A stretch of 64,000 nt of DNA, from NCBI RefSeq assembly GCF_016908495.1, contig NZ_JAFBDZ010000001.1, forward strand, positions 248,001-312,000, given 5' to 3'. The DNA comes from Rossellomorea pakistanensis. GTDB taxonomy: Bacteria; Bacillota; Bacilli; Bacillales; Bacillaceae_B. Shown piece by piece: positions 42,722-51,938 of the stretch (positions are counted from its first letter, which is position 1; every line of letters starts with the position of its first letter). The position numbers and the translations under genes are program-made. Below the pieces are notes generated by a model that made no database searches, was not told where the DNA came from, and worked only from the letters and a program-made list of their open reading frames with translations.

Positions 42722-43213
42722 ATGTTAAGAATGGATATTCGTGATTTGAGGAATTGTTTAGGGAAATTTGCCACGGGGGTTACGGTTGTCACTTGGAATA
42801 GTGAGATTCACCAAAAACAAGGAATTACTGTAAACTCTTTTACTTCAGTCTCTCTTGATCCCCCACTGGTACTAGTTTCGATTGATAAGAAGGCGAAGGC
42901 AAATGAAAGGATGCAAGATAAGCCTTTCGTCATCAATATTTTATCATCAGGTCAAGAAGCGATTGCCTGGCAGTTTGCCGGTAAAGAGCAGCTCGGGCTT
43001 CAAATTGAATGGGAAGATTCGAATTACGGACCTAAAATTCAAGGATCACTAGCGACCATCGAGTGTAGCCCTTGGAAAGAATATGACGGTGGCGACCATG
43101 TATTATACGTTGGTGAAGTGAAAAATTACCATTATGAAGAAGGAAACGCACTTGTCTTTTTCCAAGGAAAATTTTTAGAAACCAATTCAATAGATAATTA
43201 TGTAAAAAAATAG
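42722..43213 (+). CDS. geoB: NADH:FAD oxidoreductase component (GeoB/HpaC-like)
   Basis: Small flavin reductase that supplies FADH2 to the monooxygenase encoded next. The flavin-reductase split-barrel motifs [32 protein letters not shown] and HVLYVGEV are present over 163 residues. AGGAGGTGG lies 4 bases before ATG 42722; an ATG at 42731 is also possible. In Geobacillus thermodenitrificans anthranilate 3-monooxygenase is a three-part system: oxygenase GeoA, reductase GeoB, FAD synthetase GeoC. The same three families occur in this island, so I use those names by context. Confidence 0.82.
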   Translation: MLRMDIRDLRNCLGKFATGVTVVTWNSEIHQKQGITVNSFTSVSLDPPLVLVSIDKKAKANERMQDKPFVINILSSGQEAIAWQFAGKEQLGLQIEWEDSNYGPKIQGSLATIECSPWKEYDGGDHVLYVGEVKNYHYEEGNALVFFQGKFLETNSIDNYVKK

Positions 43214-43233
43214 AACTTAAGGGGGATGTTCAT

Positions 43234-44712
43234 TTGGGAATTCGTACTGGTGCTCAGTATATAGAAGGAGTTAAGTCACGTCAACCAGAGGTATGGCTTG
43301 GTGGAAGAAAAGTAACAGATGTTTATAATGAAGACGTTTTCCGTCAACCAATCCATGAAATTGCCAATTTATACGATATTCAAAATGATCCAACATATAA
43401 GGATGAGATCACCTATTTATGTGAAGAATCTGGTGAACGATATTCACATGCTTTTAAAGTTCCTAAAACGTATGAGGATTTAAAAGCGAGAAGTAAACTT
43501 TTTGAAATTTGGGCAAGGGCGACTTTTGGGCTAATGGGAAGAACACCTGACTTTCTTAATGTAACGGTAACATCTATGGCGAGCAATACTTGGTTTCTCG
43601 ATCAATATAACCCTGAATGGTCTAAAAATATGATTAACTACTATGAATACATCCGCGATCATGACCTTTTCTTAACACATGCGATCATTAATCCTCAAAA
43701 TGACCGAAGTAAAGCATCACATGAACAAGAAGAAGATTTTACTCATTTAGGTGTTGTCGAAGAACGGCCTGATGGAATTATTGTCCGGGGTGCTAAAATG
43801 TTAGCGACTCTTGCACCAATCACCGACGAAGTGATTATTTATTCTTTCCCTGGCTTCCAACCAGGTGATGAAAAACATGCGATAGCATTTGCACTTCCAA
43901 TTGACACACCAGGATTAAGGATTATTTGTCGTGAACCAATGCAAGATGGAAAGCGATCTGTCTTTGATCATCCACTCGCCTCAAGATATGAAGAAATGGA
44001 TGCTCTCCTTGTATTTAATGATGTGTTTGTACCAAGTGATCGTATTTTTATCAACCAAAACATAGAAGCTGCTAATCTTCTTTATCCAAAAACAGGAATT
44101 GGTCAACAGCCTGCTCATCAATCTGGAGTTAGGGGACTTATTAAATTACAATTTGCTGCTGAGGTTGCCGCAAGAGTAGCTGATTCTATTGGGGTCGATG
44201 GATATTTAAATGTCCAAACTCAATTAGGAGAACTGATGCAGTCTGTAGAAGCGATTCGTGCCCTCTTGAGAGTTGCCGAATATGAGTATGAAACGACTTC
44301 ACAAGGAGAGGTTAGACCTGCTGGACTCCCCCTTGAAACCATTCGTGGCATGTTGCCAAAACTTTATCCACGGGCGATTGAAATAATTCAAACAATTGGA
44401 GCTGGCGGTTTACTTATGTCCCCAACAGGTGCCGATTTTGAACATCCTGAACTTCGTGCTGATGTGGAGAAGTATTACGTTGGACGAGAAGGAATTTCAT
44501 CACAAGATCGAGTACAGCTGTTTAAACTTGCTTGGGATCTATGTGGAGAAGCATTTGGTCAGCGTCTACTTCAATATGAACGTTATTACTCTGGGGATCC
44601 ATTAAGAAGATTGGGGCGCTTCTATGCAGGTTTTAAACGCCAAAACTCATTCCCATTGGTAGATGAAGCATTAAAGGGTTCAAGAGACTTAGAAGGGCAA
44701 CCAACCATTTAA
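43234..44712 (+). CDS. geoA: FADH2-dependent aromatic monooxygenase, probable anthranilate 3-monooxygenase
   Basis: Oxygenase of the HpaB (4-hydroxyphenylacetate 3-monooxygenase) family, 492 residues. Typical blocks include [31 protein letters not shown] and [15 protein letters not shown], and an acyl-CoA-dehydrogenase-like fold is expected. The family alone does not fix the substrate. Because all following enzymes start from 3-hydroxyanthranilate, ortho-type hydroxylation of anthranilate is the fitting reaction (inference, by analogy to GeoA). A TTG start at 43234 follows GGGGGATG. It pairs with the reductase 20 bases upstream. Confidence 0.82.
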   Translation: MGIRTGAQYIEGVKSRQPEVWLGGRKVTDVYNEDVFRQPIHEIANLYDIQNDPTYKDEITYLCEESGERYSHAFKVPKTYEDLKARSKLFEIWARATFGLMGRTPDFLNVTVTSMASNTWFLDQYNPEWSKNMINYYEYIRDHDLFLTHAIINPQNDRSKASHEQEEDFTHLGVVEERPDGIIVRGAKMLATLAPITDEVIIYSFPGFQPGDEKHAIAFALPIDTPGLRIICREPMQDGKRSVFDHPLASRYEEMDALLVFNDVFVPSDRIFINQNIEAANLLYPKTGIGQQPAHQSGVRGLIKLQFAAEVAARVADSIGVDGYLNVQTQLGELMQSVEAIRALLRVAEYEYETTSQGEVRPAGLPLETIRGMLPKLYPRAIEIIQTIGAGGLLMSPTGADFEHPELRADVEKYYVGREGISSQDRVQLFKLAWDLCGEAFGQRLLQYERYYSGDPLRRLGRFYAGFKRQNSFPLVDEALKGSRDLEGQPTI

Positions 44713-44713
44713 A

Positions 44714-44727
44714 TGAAAACGCTTTAA
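44714..44727. promoter_or_regulatory. Possible catabolite response element
   Basis: TGAAAACGCTTTAA matches the cre consensus TGWAANCGNTNWCA except at one terminal position. It lies 2 bases after the geoA stop and upstream of the IclR gene. Carbon-catabolite control of the island would be expected. Confidence 0.35.
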
Positions 44728-44822
44728 ATTAAAATTCTAGCCAGCAGGGATTCGACAACGTTTGTCAAATTATTTGAGGAGAGCTTAAAAATAGACCATT
44801 CGTTGGATGAGGGGGCTAGATC

Positions 44823-45572
44823 ATGATTTCTTCCGTCAAAAAAATTTCGAAAATTCTGAACTGTTTCACGAACGACGAACCAGCACTAGGAAATCTAGAA
44901 ATTGCTGAAAAATTAGGAATGAATCCAAGTACTGTTCATCATCTCGTAAGGACCTTATGTGAAGAAGGGATGTTAATCCAAGATAGTCGAAAGAAATATC
45001 GATTGGGTTGGAAGCTTCTTGAATGGAGTAACCACGTGATGTATCAACAGGATATATACAGTGAAGCCACTCCTTTTTGTGAAGGGTTAATTCGCAGGTA
45101 TCATGGCATTGTACATATTGGGATGTTTGATGCCGGAGAAGTGAGATTTGTATTAAAAGTCAAGTCCAAATCGTCTCTCCCTGTACCCACCTATGTCGGT
45201 GCTACTAAACCAGCATACTGTACGAGTACTGGGAAAGTATTATTGGCATTTAACCCATCGTTAATTAAACCAACAATTGCAAAAGGTCTTTTACAACGTG
45301 CTCCTAATACGATTACCTGTGTATCAAAGCTAAAAGAAGAACTAAAACAGATAAAATTACAAGGCTATGCCATCAGTAATAATGAAAATGAACTTGGTCT
45401 ATACGGAATTGCAGCCCCTATCCGTTCATATACCGGTCAAACCATTGCTGCATTAAATATGGTAGGCCCCATTTCTTATATGGATGGTAACAATCGTTAC
45501 GAAATGATTAAAAGTGTTGTATCGACGGCAGAGAAAATATCAAAAGATATCGGTTATATTAGCGTTTTATGA
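44823..45572 (+). CDS. IclR-family regulator of the catabolic island
   Basis: DNA-binding regulator of 249 residues. The N-terminal winged helix (NLEIAEKLGMNPSTVHHLVR) is followed by the IclR effector domain with GATKPAYCTSTGKVLLAF and the terminal LNMVGP block. IclR proteins commonly control aromatic degradation with a pathway intermediate as ligand. GAGGGGGC lies 6 bases before the ATG at 44823. It sits between the monooxygenase genes and the ring-cleavage genes in the same direction, so it is placed to control the latter. Confidence 0.9.
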   Translation: MISSVKKISKILNCFTNDEPALGNLEIAEKLGMNPSTVHHLVRTLCEEGMLIQDSRKKYRLGWKLLEWSNHVMYQQDIYSEATPFCEGLIRRYHGIVHIGMFDAGEVRFVLKVKSKSSLPVPTYVGATKPAYCTSTGKVLLAFNPSLIKPTIAKGLLQRAPNTITCVSKLKEELKQIKLQGYAISNNENELGLYGIAAPIRSYTGQTIAALNMVGPISYMDGNNRYEMIKSVVSTAEKISKDIGYISVL

Positions 45573-45600
45573 TAGCGCTTACAATAAAGGAGGAATAAAA

Positions 45601-46152
45601 ATGGCAACACAGGCAAAATCATTTTTAAAAACAAGAGTGCTAGATTTATTGAGAACTATTGAAGATAACAAGGATCTATTGAAGCCACCTGTTAATAATA
45701 AGGTTCTTTGGGAAGATTCAGAGTTTATTGCAATGCTCCTTGGAGGTCCAAATAAACGACGGGATTTTCATGTGGATCCTTCAGATGAATTCTTTTATCA
45801 AATTAAAGGTAATGCCTATGTCGAATGTATTAATGAGGAAGGAAAGCGTGAAGTGGTTACAGTTGGTGAAGGTGAGATGTTTATGCTCCCTGCAAATGTT
45901 CCACACTCCCCTCATAGAGTGGCAGATTCGTATGGAATCGTACTTGAACGTAAGCGAGATAAAGGGGAATTTGAAAGCTTTGTTTGGTACTGTGATAAGT
46001 GTGATCATGAAATGCATCGCGCGACTGTACAATTAACAAATATTGAAGTTCAAGTAAAGGAAGCTATTGAACACTTTAATACAAGCGAAGATTTACGGAC
46101 ATGTGAAATGTGCGGACATCAAATGCCGCCAGAAGCTGAGGAATGGAAATGA
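45601..46152 (+). CDS. nbaC: 3-hydroxyanthranilate 3,4-dioxygenase
   Basis: Extradiol ring-cleavage enzyme giving 2-amino-3-carboxymuconate 6-semialdehyde. This cupin of 183 residues has the iron ligands His57 (DFHVDPSDEFF), Glu63 and His102 (PANVPHSPHR). The C-terminal rubredoxin-like site of the bacterial enzyme is complete: Cys131, Cys134, Cys168, Cys171. AAAGGAGG lies 7 bases before the ATG at 45601. It is the first gene of the ring-cleavage set and its stop overlaps the next start (ATGA). Confidence 0.95.
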   Translation: MATQAKSFLKTRVLDLLRTIEDNKDLLKPPVNNKVLWEDSEFIAMLLGGPNKRRDFHVDPSDEFFYQIKGNAYVECINEEGKREVVTVGEGEMFMLPANVPHSPHRVADSYGIVLERKRDKGEFESFVWYCDKCDHEMHRATVQLTNIEVQVKEAIEHFNTSEDLRTCEMCGHQMPPEAEEWK

Positions 46153-47195
46153 GAATAGATTTTCATACACATGTCATTCCAAAAGACCTTCCGAATTTAG
46201 CAGAAAAATATGGTGGAAAATGGCCCGTTCTACGTCAAACTTGTGCTTGTGGAGCAAATATTTTAGTAGAGGGGAAAGTTTTTAGAGAAGTAACAGATCA
46301 AGTATGGAGTCCGACAAAAAGGATTCAAGACATGGACCGTGAAGGTGTCGATATCCAAGTGCTGTCCCCAATCCCTGTTACATTTTCTTATTGGGCACCA
46401 GTTGACGCAGCACTTGAGATGGCACAACTACAAAACGACTTCATTTCGGAAACAGTTCAAGAAAATCCTGGGCGTTTTGCTGGGTTAGGGACAGTACCAA
46501 TGCAAGATACGAAAACAGCCATTAAAGAGATGGATCGTTGTGTACATGAATTAAACTTATGCGGAATTGAAATTGGGACAAACGTGAATGGAGAAAACCT
46601 CGATGCTCCAGATTTCTTAGAATTCTTTGAAATGGCTGAGAAATGGAATGTCCCACTCTTTATCCACCCGTGGGAAACAATGGCAAAGGACAGAACCCCT
46701 CGCCATAATTTCATGTATACTGTCGGAATGCCAAGTGAAACAGCTCTTGCGGCAGCTAGCCTTGTCTGGAGTGGAGTAATGGAGAAATTCCCGAATTTAA
46801 GAGTGTGCTTTGCGCATGGTGGAGGCTCGTTCCCTTATATTTTACCCAGACTTGATCAAGGGTGGAAGGTTTGGCCGCACTTACGTTTAACCACACAACC
46901 ACCAAGTCACTATGTTCATAATTTTTATTTTGATTCATTGAATTATGACCCGTTAAATGTAAACTATCTAATTGATCGTTTTGGCCATGAAAAAGTAATG
47001 ATGGGTTCCGATTATCCTTTTCTGTTAAGGGAAATCCCACCAGGAAAAGTGATTGACGAAATGACGGATTTAACAGAACTCCAAAAACGAATGATTCTCG
47101 GTGAAAATGCTCTTCGATTCTTGAATATAAAGGGGATAAATGATGGAACCAAAAATACTGACTCCAGAGAAGAAACTGCAAAGTCTGGGATTTAA
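46149..47195 (+). CDS. nbaD: 2-amino-3-carboxymuconate-6-semialdehyde decarboxylase (ACMSD)
   Basis: Zinc amidohydrolase-type decarboxylase that converts ACMS to 2-aminomuconate semialdehyde and so prevents spontaneous quinolinate formation. Metal ligands are visible in DFHTHVIP (His6, His8), FIHPWE (His) and the terminal Asp in MGSDYPF; FAHGGGSFPY is also family-typical. I start it at ATG 46149, which overlaps the nbaC stop and has GAGG 7 bases upstream; an ATG two codons earlier is possible. The product has 348 residues. The last 56 bases overlap the next gene. Confidence 0.94.
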   Translation: MRIDFHTHVIPKDLPNLAEKYGGKWPVLRQTCACGANILVEGKVFREVTDQVWSPTKRIQDMDREGVDIQVLSPIPVTFSYWAPVDAALEMAQLQNDFISETVQENPGRFAGLGTVPMQDTKTAIKEMDRCVHELNLCGIEIGTNVNGENLDAPDFLEFFEMAEKWNVPLFIHPWETMAKDRTPRHNFMYTVGMPSETALAAASLVWSGVMEKFPNLRVCFAHGGGSFPYILPRLDQGWKVWPHLRLTTQPPSHYVHNFYFDSLNYDPLNVNYLIDRFGHEKVMMGSDYPFLLREIPPGKVIDEMTDLTELQKRMILGENALRFLNIKGINDGTKNTDSREETAKSGI

Positions 47196-47607
47196 ACTTT
47201 CTCCTGTCCGTCCGGCTGTAGGCAATTATGTAAGCAGAGTTCGTGTAGGTAATCTGATATTTACATCTGGTCAGGGTGTGGATGAGTTTCACGGGAAAAT
47301 TGGTCAAGACCTTGATGTTGAAACAGGTTATCTTGCTGCTCGCCAATCTATGGTGAATTTATTGAATGTCCTAAAAGATGAACTAGGTGAACTCAGTAGG
47401 ATTAAAAGAGTTGTCAAAATTCTTGGATTTGTCAACTGTACTGATGATTTTATAGACCAGCCAAAAGTAATGAATGGAGCATCAGATTTACTAGTAGAAG
47501 TCTTTGGTGAAAAAGGACGCCATGCCAGGTCAGCTGTTGGAATGGCCCAGTTACCTGGGGGAACGGCGATCGAAATTGAAATGATTGTAGAAGTAGAAGA
47601 TTTTTAG
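47143..47607 (+). CDS. nbaF: 2-aminomuconate deaminase, RidA/YjgF family
   Basis: Hydrolytically removes ammonia from 2-aminomuconate to give 4-oxalocrotonate (2-oxo-3-hexenedioate). The RidA-family fold is indicated by VRVGNLIFTSGQGVDE, VNCTDDFIDQPKVMNGAS and RSAVGMAQLPGGTAIEIEMI, the last containing the substrate-binding Arg region. It has 154 residues, longer than general RidA (about 125) and like AmnE-type deaminases. AAAGGGG precedes two adjacent ATGs at 47140 and 47143. The overlap with nbaD suggests coupling. Confidence 0.88.
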   Translation: MEPKILTPEKKLQSLGFKLSPVRPAVGNYVSRVRVGNLIFTSGQGVDEFHGKIGQDLDVETGYLAARQSMVNLLNVLKDELGELSRIKRVVKILGFVNCTDDFIDQPKVMNGASDLLVEVFGEKGRHARSAVGMAQLPGGTAIEIEMIVEVEDF

Positions 47608-47616
47608 TAGTAATTA

Positions 47617-47654
47617 TTTGAAAAAAGGTGGCGTTACGGTCACCTTTTTTCAAA
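47617..47654 (+). terminator. Hairpin inside the catabolic operon
   Basis: TTTGAAAAAAGGTG (47617-47630) pairs perfectly with CACCTTTTTTCAAA (47641-47654) around GCGTTACGGT. The T6 lies inside the stem. It sits between the deaminase and dehydrogenase genes and could attenuate transcription or set mRNA stability. Confidence 0.6.
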
Positions 47655-47688
47655 ATACTCACGAGTAGTTTTAAAGGAGGTTCTCATT

Positions 47689-49164
47689 TTGCATTTAAAA
47701 GAAAAGTCAAACCGCAAAGTAAAACCAATTGATTGTCTCCATTTCATCAATGGTGACTATCGGGATTCACATAATTCAAAAGTCTTTGAAAATATAAACC
47801 CTGCCACAGAAGAGGTGTTAGGAAAGGTGGCAGAAGGTGGTAAGAGGGAAGTTGATGAGGCAGTCCAGGCCGCTAAGACGGCTCTTAAGGGACCTTGGAA
47901 AAATTTCACTTCAGAGGAACGTTCTATTGTCCTTAGACGGATTGGAGACTTAATTATTGACCGAAAAGAAGAATTAGCCGCACTTGAATCTATGGATACG
48001 GGTAAGCCCTACCAAATGGCACTAGATATAGATATTCCAAGGTCTGCCTATAATTTCCATTTCTTTGCAGATTATCTCACATCAATGGGAACAGAAGCAT
48101 TTCAACAAGATCAAAAAGCACTCCACTATTCGATTCGTCGGCCGGTAGGAGTTGTAGGGATGATAAATCCTTGGAATCTCCCATTACTATTACTCACTTG
48201 GAAAATGGCACCTTGTCTAGCGGCTGGAAATACCGCAGTTATGAAACCAGCCGAATGGACCCCTATGACGGCAACAATCTTGGCTGAAATTTGTAAAGAG
48301 GCTGGTGTACCTGACGGAGTCGTCAACCTTGTTCATGGCTTTGGCCCGAACTCAGCTGGAGCAGCGATTACAGAACACCCAGATGTAGATGCCGTTACTT
48401 TTACAGGAGAAACGAAAACAGGCACAGCGATCATGAAAGCAGCAGCACCAACATTAAAAAAACTATCCTATGAATTAGGTGGAAAAAATCCAAATATTAT
48501 CTTTGCTGACTCTGATCTTGATGAAGTAATCGAGACTACTCTGAAATCTAGCTTCATGAACCAGGGAGAAGTTTGTTTATGTGGATCACGTATTTATGTT
48601 GAAAGTTCAGCTTATGAAGATTTTGTTGACAAATTTGTATTAAAAACAAAAGAACTCAAAATAGGAGACCCCTTCAAAAATGAAACCAGTGTCGGTGCTG
48701 TTATCAGTAAAGAACATTACGACAAGGTTTTAAGCTACATACAGTCTGCTAGAGATGAAGGGGGAACAATCCTAACCGGTGGAGGAAGACCTCAAACTGA
48801 AAAGAAGGGTTATTATATTGAACCAACGATTATTGTAGGGCTTGATAAAGATTCACGTTGTGTCCGTGAAGAAATTTTTGGTCCTGTTGTAACTGTTCTC
48901 CCATTTGAAACGGAAGAGGAAGTGATTGAACAAGCTAATGATACACATTATGGATTAGGAACGACGATTTGGACGAACGATTTAAGAAGAGCTCATCGTG
49001 TCGCACATCAAATTGAAGCTGGAATCATTTGGGTCAACACCTGGTATTTAAGAGATCTTCGGACACCTTTTGGCGGAATGAAACAAAGTGGAATTGGGAG
49101 AGAAGGTGGAATGCACAGTTTTGAATTTTACAGCGAATTATCAAATATCACCATTAAATTATAG
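47689..49164 (+). CDS. nbaE: 2-aminomuconate-6-semialdehyde dehydrogenase (TTG start)
   Basis: NAD-dependent aldehyde dehydrogenase oxidising the semialdehyde to 2-aminomuconate. The 491 residues show NPWNLPLLLLTWKMAPCLAAGN, the catalytic-Glu motif YELGGKNPNIIF, the nucleophile Cys in NQGEVCLCGSR and the terminal EIFGPVVTVLPF. This is the HMSD/AMSDH-type (DmpC-like) branch. AAGGAGG lies about 9 bases before TTG 47689. In pathway order it acts before the deaminase encoded just upstream. Confidence 0.92.
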   Translation: MHLKEKSNRKVKPIDCLHFINGDYRDSHNSKVFENINPATEEVLGKVAEGGKREVDEAVQAAKTALKGPWKNFTSEERSIVLRRIGDLIIDRKEELAALESMDTGKPYQMALDIDIPRSAYNFHFFADYLTSMGTEAFQQDQKALHYSIRRPVGVVGMINPWNLPLLLLTWKMAPCLAAGNTAVMKPAEWTPMTATILAEICKEAGVPDGVVNLVHGFGPNSAGAAITEHPDVDAVTFTGETKTGTAIMKAAAPTLKKLSYELGGKNPNIIFADSDLDEVIETTLKSSFMNQGEVCLCGSRIYVESSAYEDFVDKFVLKTKELKIGDPFKNETSVGAVISKEHYDKVLSYIQSARDEGGTILTGGGRPQTEKKGYYIEPTIIVGLDKDSRCVREEIFGPVVTVLPFETEEEVIEQANDTHYGLGTTIWTNDLRRAHRVAHQIEAGIIWVNTWYLRDLRTPFGGMKQSGIGREGGMHSFEFYSELSNITIKL

Positions 49165-49178
49165 AAAGGAGGATAACC

Positions 49179-49976
49179 ATGTCAGAAAAAGTAATGTTAG
49201 AAGAAATAAAGGATTTCTCTAAAGATCTTATGAAGGCAGAGAGGGAACAAAAAGGAATAACACCTCTAACAGAAATTAAACCGGATATTACTGTGGATGA
49301 AGCCTACCTCGTTCAACTGGAGACGGTCACACAGAAAGTAGAGTCTGGTTCTATTATAGTTGGGAAAAAAATCGGGCTTACCTCCATTGCCATGCAAGAG
49401 CTTCTTGGTGTAGGCGAACCAGATTATGGACACCTTCTCGATTATATGGCTGTCGAAAACAATGGAACCGTTACATCCAATCAAGTAATTCAACCCAGAG
49501 TGGAAGGGGAAATTGCTTTTATTCTAAAAGAAGAACTGAAAGGTCCTGATGTAACGGTACAGCAGGTGCTTCAAGCGACAGATTATGTTCTTCCTGCACT
49601 TGAAATTGTTGATAGTAGAATTGTAGATTGGAAAATTAAGTTAGAAGATACTATCGCAGATAACGCTTCCTCAGGTCTGTTTGTATTAGGGGATACCCCA
49701 ATATCTGTCGAAGAGGTAGATCTTCCACAATTGAAGATGAAATTATTTCGTAATGAAGAATTGATAAACACTGGTAAAGGCTCCGCTGCTCTTGAAGATC
49801 CTGCCTATTGCGTAGCATGGCTCGCGAATAAATTAGCAGATTATAATCTTTCGCTAGAACCTGGTGAGGTCATTTTATCTGGAGCACTATCAGCCGCTAT
49901 TTTTGCACAGCCAGGAGATAAATTTACTGCGGAAATCGACTTATTAGGCAGAGTCTCTGTTAAGTTTGATCGGTAA
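49179..49976 (+). CDS. 2-oxopent-4-enoate hydratase (MhpD/DmpE type)
   Basis: Adds water to 2-hydroxypenta-2,4-dienoate to make 4-hydroxy-2-oxovalerate. The protein of 265 residues shows VGKKIGLTS, QPRVEGEIAFIL, VDSRIVDWKIKLEDTIADNA and SGLFVLGD, which align with hydratases rather than with the homologous decarboxylase (encoded separately downstream, with GWKMGLTS and VIDSRYKNF). AAAGGAGG precedes the ATG at 49179. The presence of both paralogs lets the two steps be assigned. Confidence 0.88.
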   Translation: MSEKVMLEEIKDFSKDLMKAEREQKGITPLTEIKPDITVDEAYLVQLETVTQKVESGSIIVGKKIGLTSIAMQELLGVGEPDYGHLLDYMAVENNGTVTSNQVIQPRVEGEIAFILKEELKGPDVTVQQVLQATDYVLPALEIVDSRIVDWKIKLEDTIADNASSGLFVLGDTPISVEEVDLPQLKMKLFRNEELINTGKGSAALEDPAYCVAWLANKLADYNLSLEPGEVILSGALSAAIFAQPGDKFTAEIDLLGRVSVKFDR

Positions 49977-49994
49977 AGAAAGGAGTCCTCATTA

Positions 49995-50876
49995 ATGAAA
50001 GTGAAAGTGGCCATTATTGGATCAGGAAATATTGGAACAGATTTAATGAAGAAATTGCTTCGATCAGAACAATTAGATCTAACCGCTATGATTGGCATTG
50101 ATTCACACTCTGAAGGTTTAAAAATGGCACAAGAAAATGGAATTCAAACCATTGATAACGGCATTGAAGGATTTTTGGAAAAACCAGAACTTGCCGAAAT
50201 CCTTTTCGATGCTACGTCAGCAAAGGCTCATATTGATCATGCAAAAAGATTAAAAGAAATTGGCAAAAAAGTGATTGATCTTACTCCCGCTGCTATTGGT
50301 CCATTTGTTGTCCCTCCTGTAAATCTAGGTTCACATTTACAGGAATCAAATGTGAACATGATTACGTGTGGTGGCCAGGCAACCATTCCGATTGTTCATG
50401 CTGTTCAACAAGTAGTGGAAGTAGAATATGCTGAGATTGTTGCTACCATCTCAAGTAAAAGTGCTGGCCCAGGCACACGGGCAAATATAGATGAATTTAC
50501 GGTAACTACTTCAAAAGGAATTGAAGAAATCGGGGGGGCTAAGAAAGGGAAAGCCATCATTATTCTCAATCCAGCAGAACCACCTATATTGATGAGAGAT
50601 ACAGTCTATTGTCTTGTAAAAGGGAAACTGGATGAGGCACTCATTACAAAATCAATTATAGAGATGGTAAAGAAAGTACAAGAATATGTTCCAGGATATC
50701 AAATGAGAACAGACCCCATTTTTGAAGATAATAAAGTAACTGTTTTTTTAGAAGTTGAAGGCTCTGGCGATTACCTTCCACCATATGCTGGTAATTTGGA
50801 TATCATGACGGCATCTGCACTCAAGGTTGGTGAAGAATTTGCCAAAAATATACTTACTCAAAAGGCGTTTCATTAA
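49995..50876 (+). CDS. nbaJ: Acetaldehyde dehydrogenase (acylating)
   Basis: Converts acetaldehyde, CoA and NAD+ to acetyl-CoA; works in complex with the aldolase, to which it channels aldehyde. The N-terminal Rossmann motif [14 protein letters not shown] and catalytic Cys in [12 protein letters not shown] are present. The interface and NAD blocks [14 protein letters not shown] are also clear. It has 293 residues, close to DmpF/MhpF. GAAAGGAG precedes the ATG at 49995. It lies immediately before its partner aldolase gene, as in other meta pathways. Confidence 0.94.
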   Translation: MKVKVAIIGSGNIGTDLMKKLLRSEQLDLTAMIGIDSHSEGLKMAQENGIQTIDNGIEGFLEKPELAEILFDATSAKAHIDHAKRLKEIGKKVIDLTPAAIGPFVVPPVNLGSHLQESNVNMITCGGQATIPIVHAVQQVVEVEYAEIVATISSKSAGPGTRANIDEFTVTTSKGIEEIGGAKKGKAIIILNPAEPPILMRDTVYCLVKGKLDEALITKSIIEMVKKVQEYVPGYQMRTDPIFEDNKVTVFLEVEGSGDYLPPYAGNLDIMTASALKVGEEFAKNILTQKAFH

Positions 50877-50908
50877 TCAAGGTTTTAGTATAGGAAAGGA
50901 GAATGATC

Positions 50909-51919
50909 ATGGTAAAAAGGGATGTTACCGTTACTGAAGTTGCCTTGAGGGACGGGAGCCATGCCATCGGACATTCGTATACAATTGACCAAGTACAGAA
51001 AGTTGCAAAAGCACTTGATGAAGCAAATGTTCCATATATTGAAGTTTCACATGGTGATGGATTGGGAGGTTCTTCCCTTCAATATGGACGTTCAAAGACG
51101 AATGAAATGGAATTAATCTCTGCTGCCGTTTCCGTTTGTAAACAAGCAAGAGTAGGTGTATTGCTATTGCCTGGAATCGGTACCGTTGAGGAACTGAAGG
51201 AGGCTGAAAACCTAGGGGCAAGACTCGCACGTATTGCAACACATGTGACAGAAGCAGATGTTTCTAAGCAGCATATTCAATTAGCTAAGGAGTTAGGGAT
51301 GGAAACGGTTGGTTTTTTAATGATGGCCCATATGGTCCCAACAGAAAAATTGGTTGAGCAAGCAAAGCTCATGGAATGCTACGGAGCAGATACCGTTTAC
51401 ATTGTTGACTCTGCTGGCGCACTACTACCACATGAAGTGAAAGAAAGAGTCAAGGCGTTAAAAAATCAACTTAAAGTAAATATCGGTTTTCATGCCCATA
51501 ATAATCTTTCGTTAGCAATGGCGAATACGCTTGTGGCTATTGAAGAAGGGGCGACATGGGTGGATGGCAGTGTTCGCTGCCTTGGCGCAGGAGCGGGAAA
51601 TACACAGACAGAAGTACTTGTTTCTGTACTTGACCGAATGAATAGATCAACAGGAATTGATCTTTACAAAATGATGGACCTTGCTGAGGAGATCGTTGCT
51701 CCTATTCTTGAGAAACCTCAAGAAATCACAAAAGGGAGTTTAATTCTTGGCTATGCAGGTGTTTATTCCAGTTTCTTGCTTCATGCAGAAAGAGCAGCCC
51801 ATAAGTTTAACGTAGATTCTAGAGATATTTTAGTAGAGTTAGGGAAACGAAGAGTAGTTGGGGGTCAAGAGGATATGATTGTGGATGTTGCTAGTGAGTT
51901 AGCCAAGAAATCTATATGA
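50909..51919 (+). CDS. nbaI: 4-hydroxy-2-oxovalerate aldolase
   Basis: Divalent-metal aldolase splitting 4-hydroxy-2-oxovalerate to pyruvate and acetaldehyde. The HMGL-like TIM barrel shows EVALRDGSHAIGHSYT (Arg and Asp ligands), VDSAGALLPHEV, and the metal-binding GFHAHNN. The C-terminal communication domain that binds the acetaldehyde dehydrogenase follows. I start it at ATG 50909 (MVKRDVTV), with AAAGGAGA 6 bases upstream; the ATG at 50903 is too close to it. The product has 336 residues, typical of DmpG. Confidence 0.94.
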   Translation: MVKRDVTVTEVALRDGSHAIGHSYTIDQVQKVAKALDEANVPYIEVSHGDGLGGSSLQYGRSKTNEMELISAAVSVCKQARVGVLLLPGIGTVEELKEAENLGARLARIATHVTEADVSKQHIQLAKELGMETVGFLMMAHMVPTEKLVEQAKLMECYGADTVYIVDSAGALLPHEVKERVKALKNQLKVNIGFHAHNNLSLAMANTLVAIEEGATWVDGSVRCLGAGAGNTQTEVLVSVLDRMNRSTGIDLYKMMDLAEEIVAPILEKPQEITKGSLILGYAGVYSSFLLHAERAAHKFNVDSRDILVELGKRRVVGGQEDMIVDVASELAKKSI

Positions 51920-51938
51920 AAGTCGAAAGGGGTTCATA

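Noticed and set aside
45728..46036. 102-codon frame inside the 3-hydroxyanthranilate dioxygenase gene
   Set aside because: It is in the +1 frame of a well-supported enzyme, with no binding site.
46756..47346. 196-codon minus-strand frame opposite ACMSD and the deaminase gene
   Set aside because: It is antisense to two confidently assigned genes, and its composition follows the complement of their codons.
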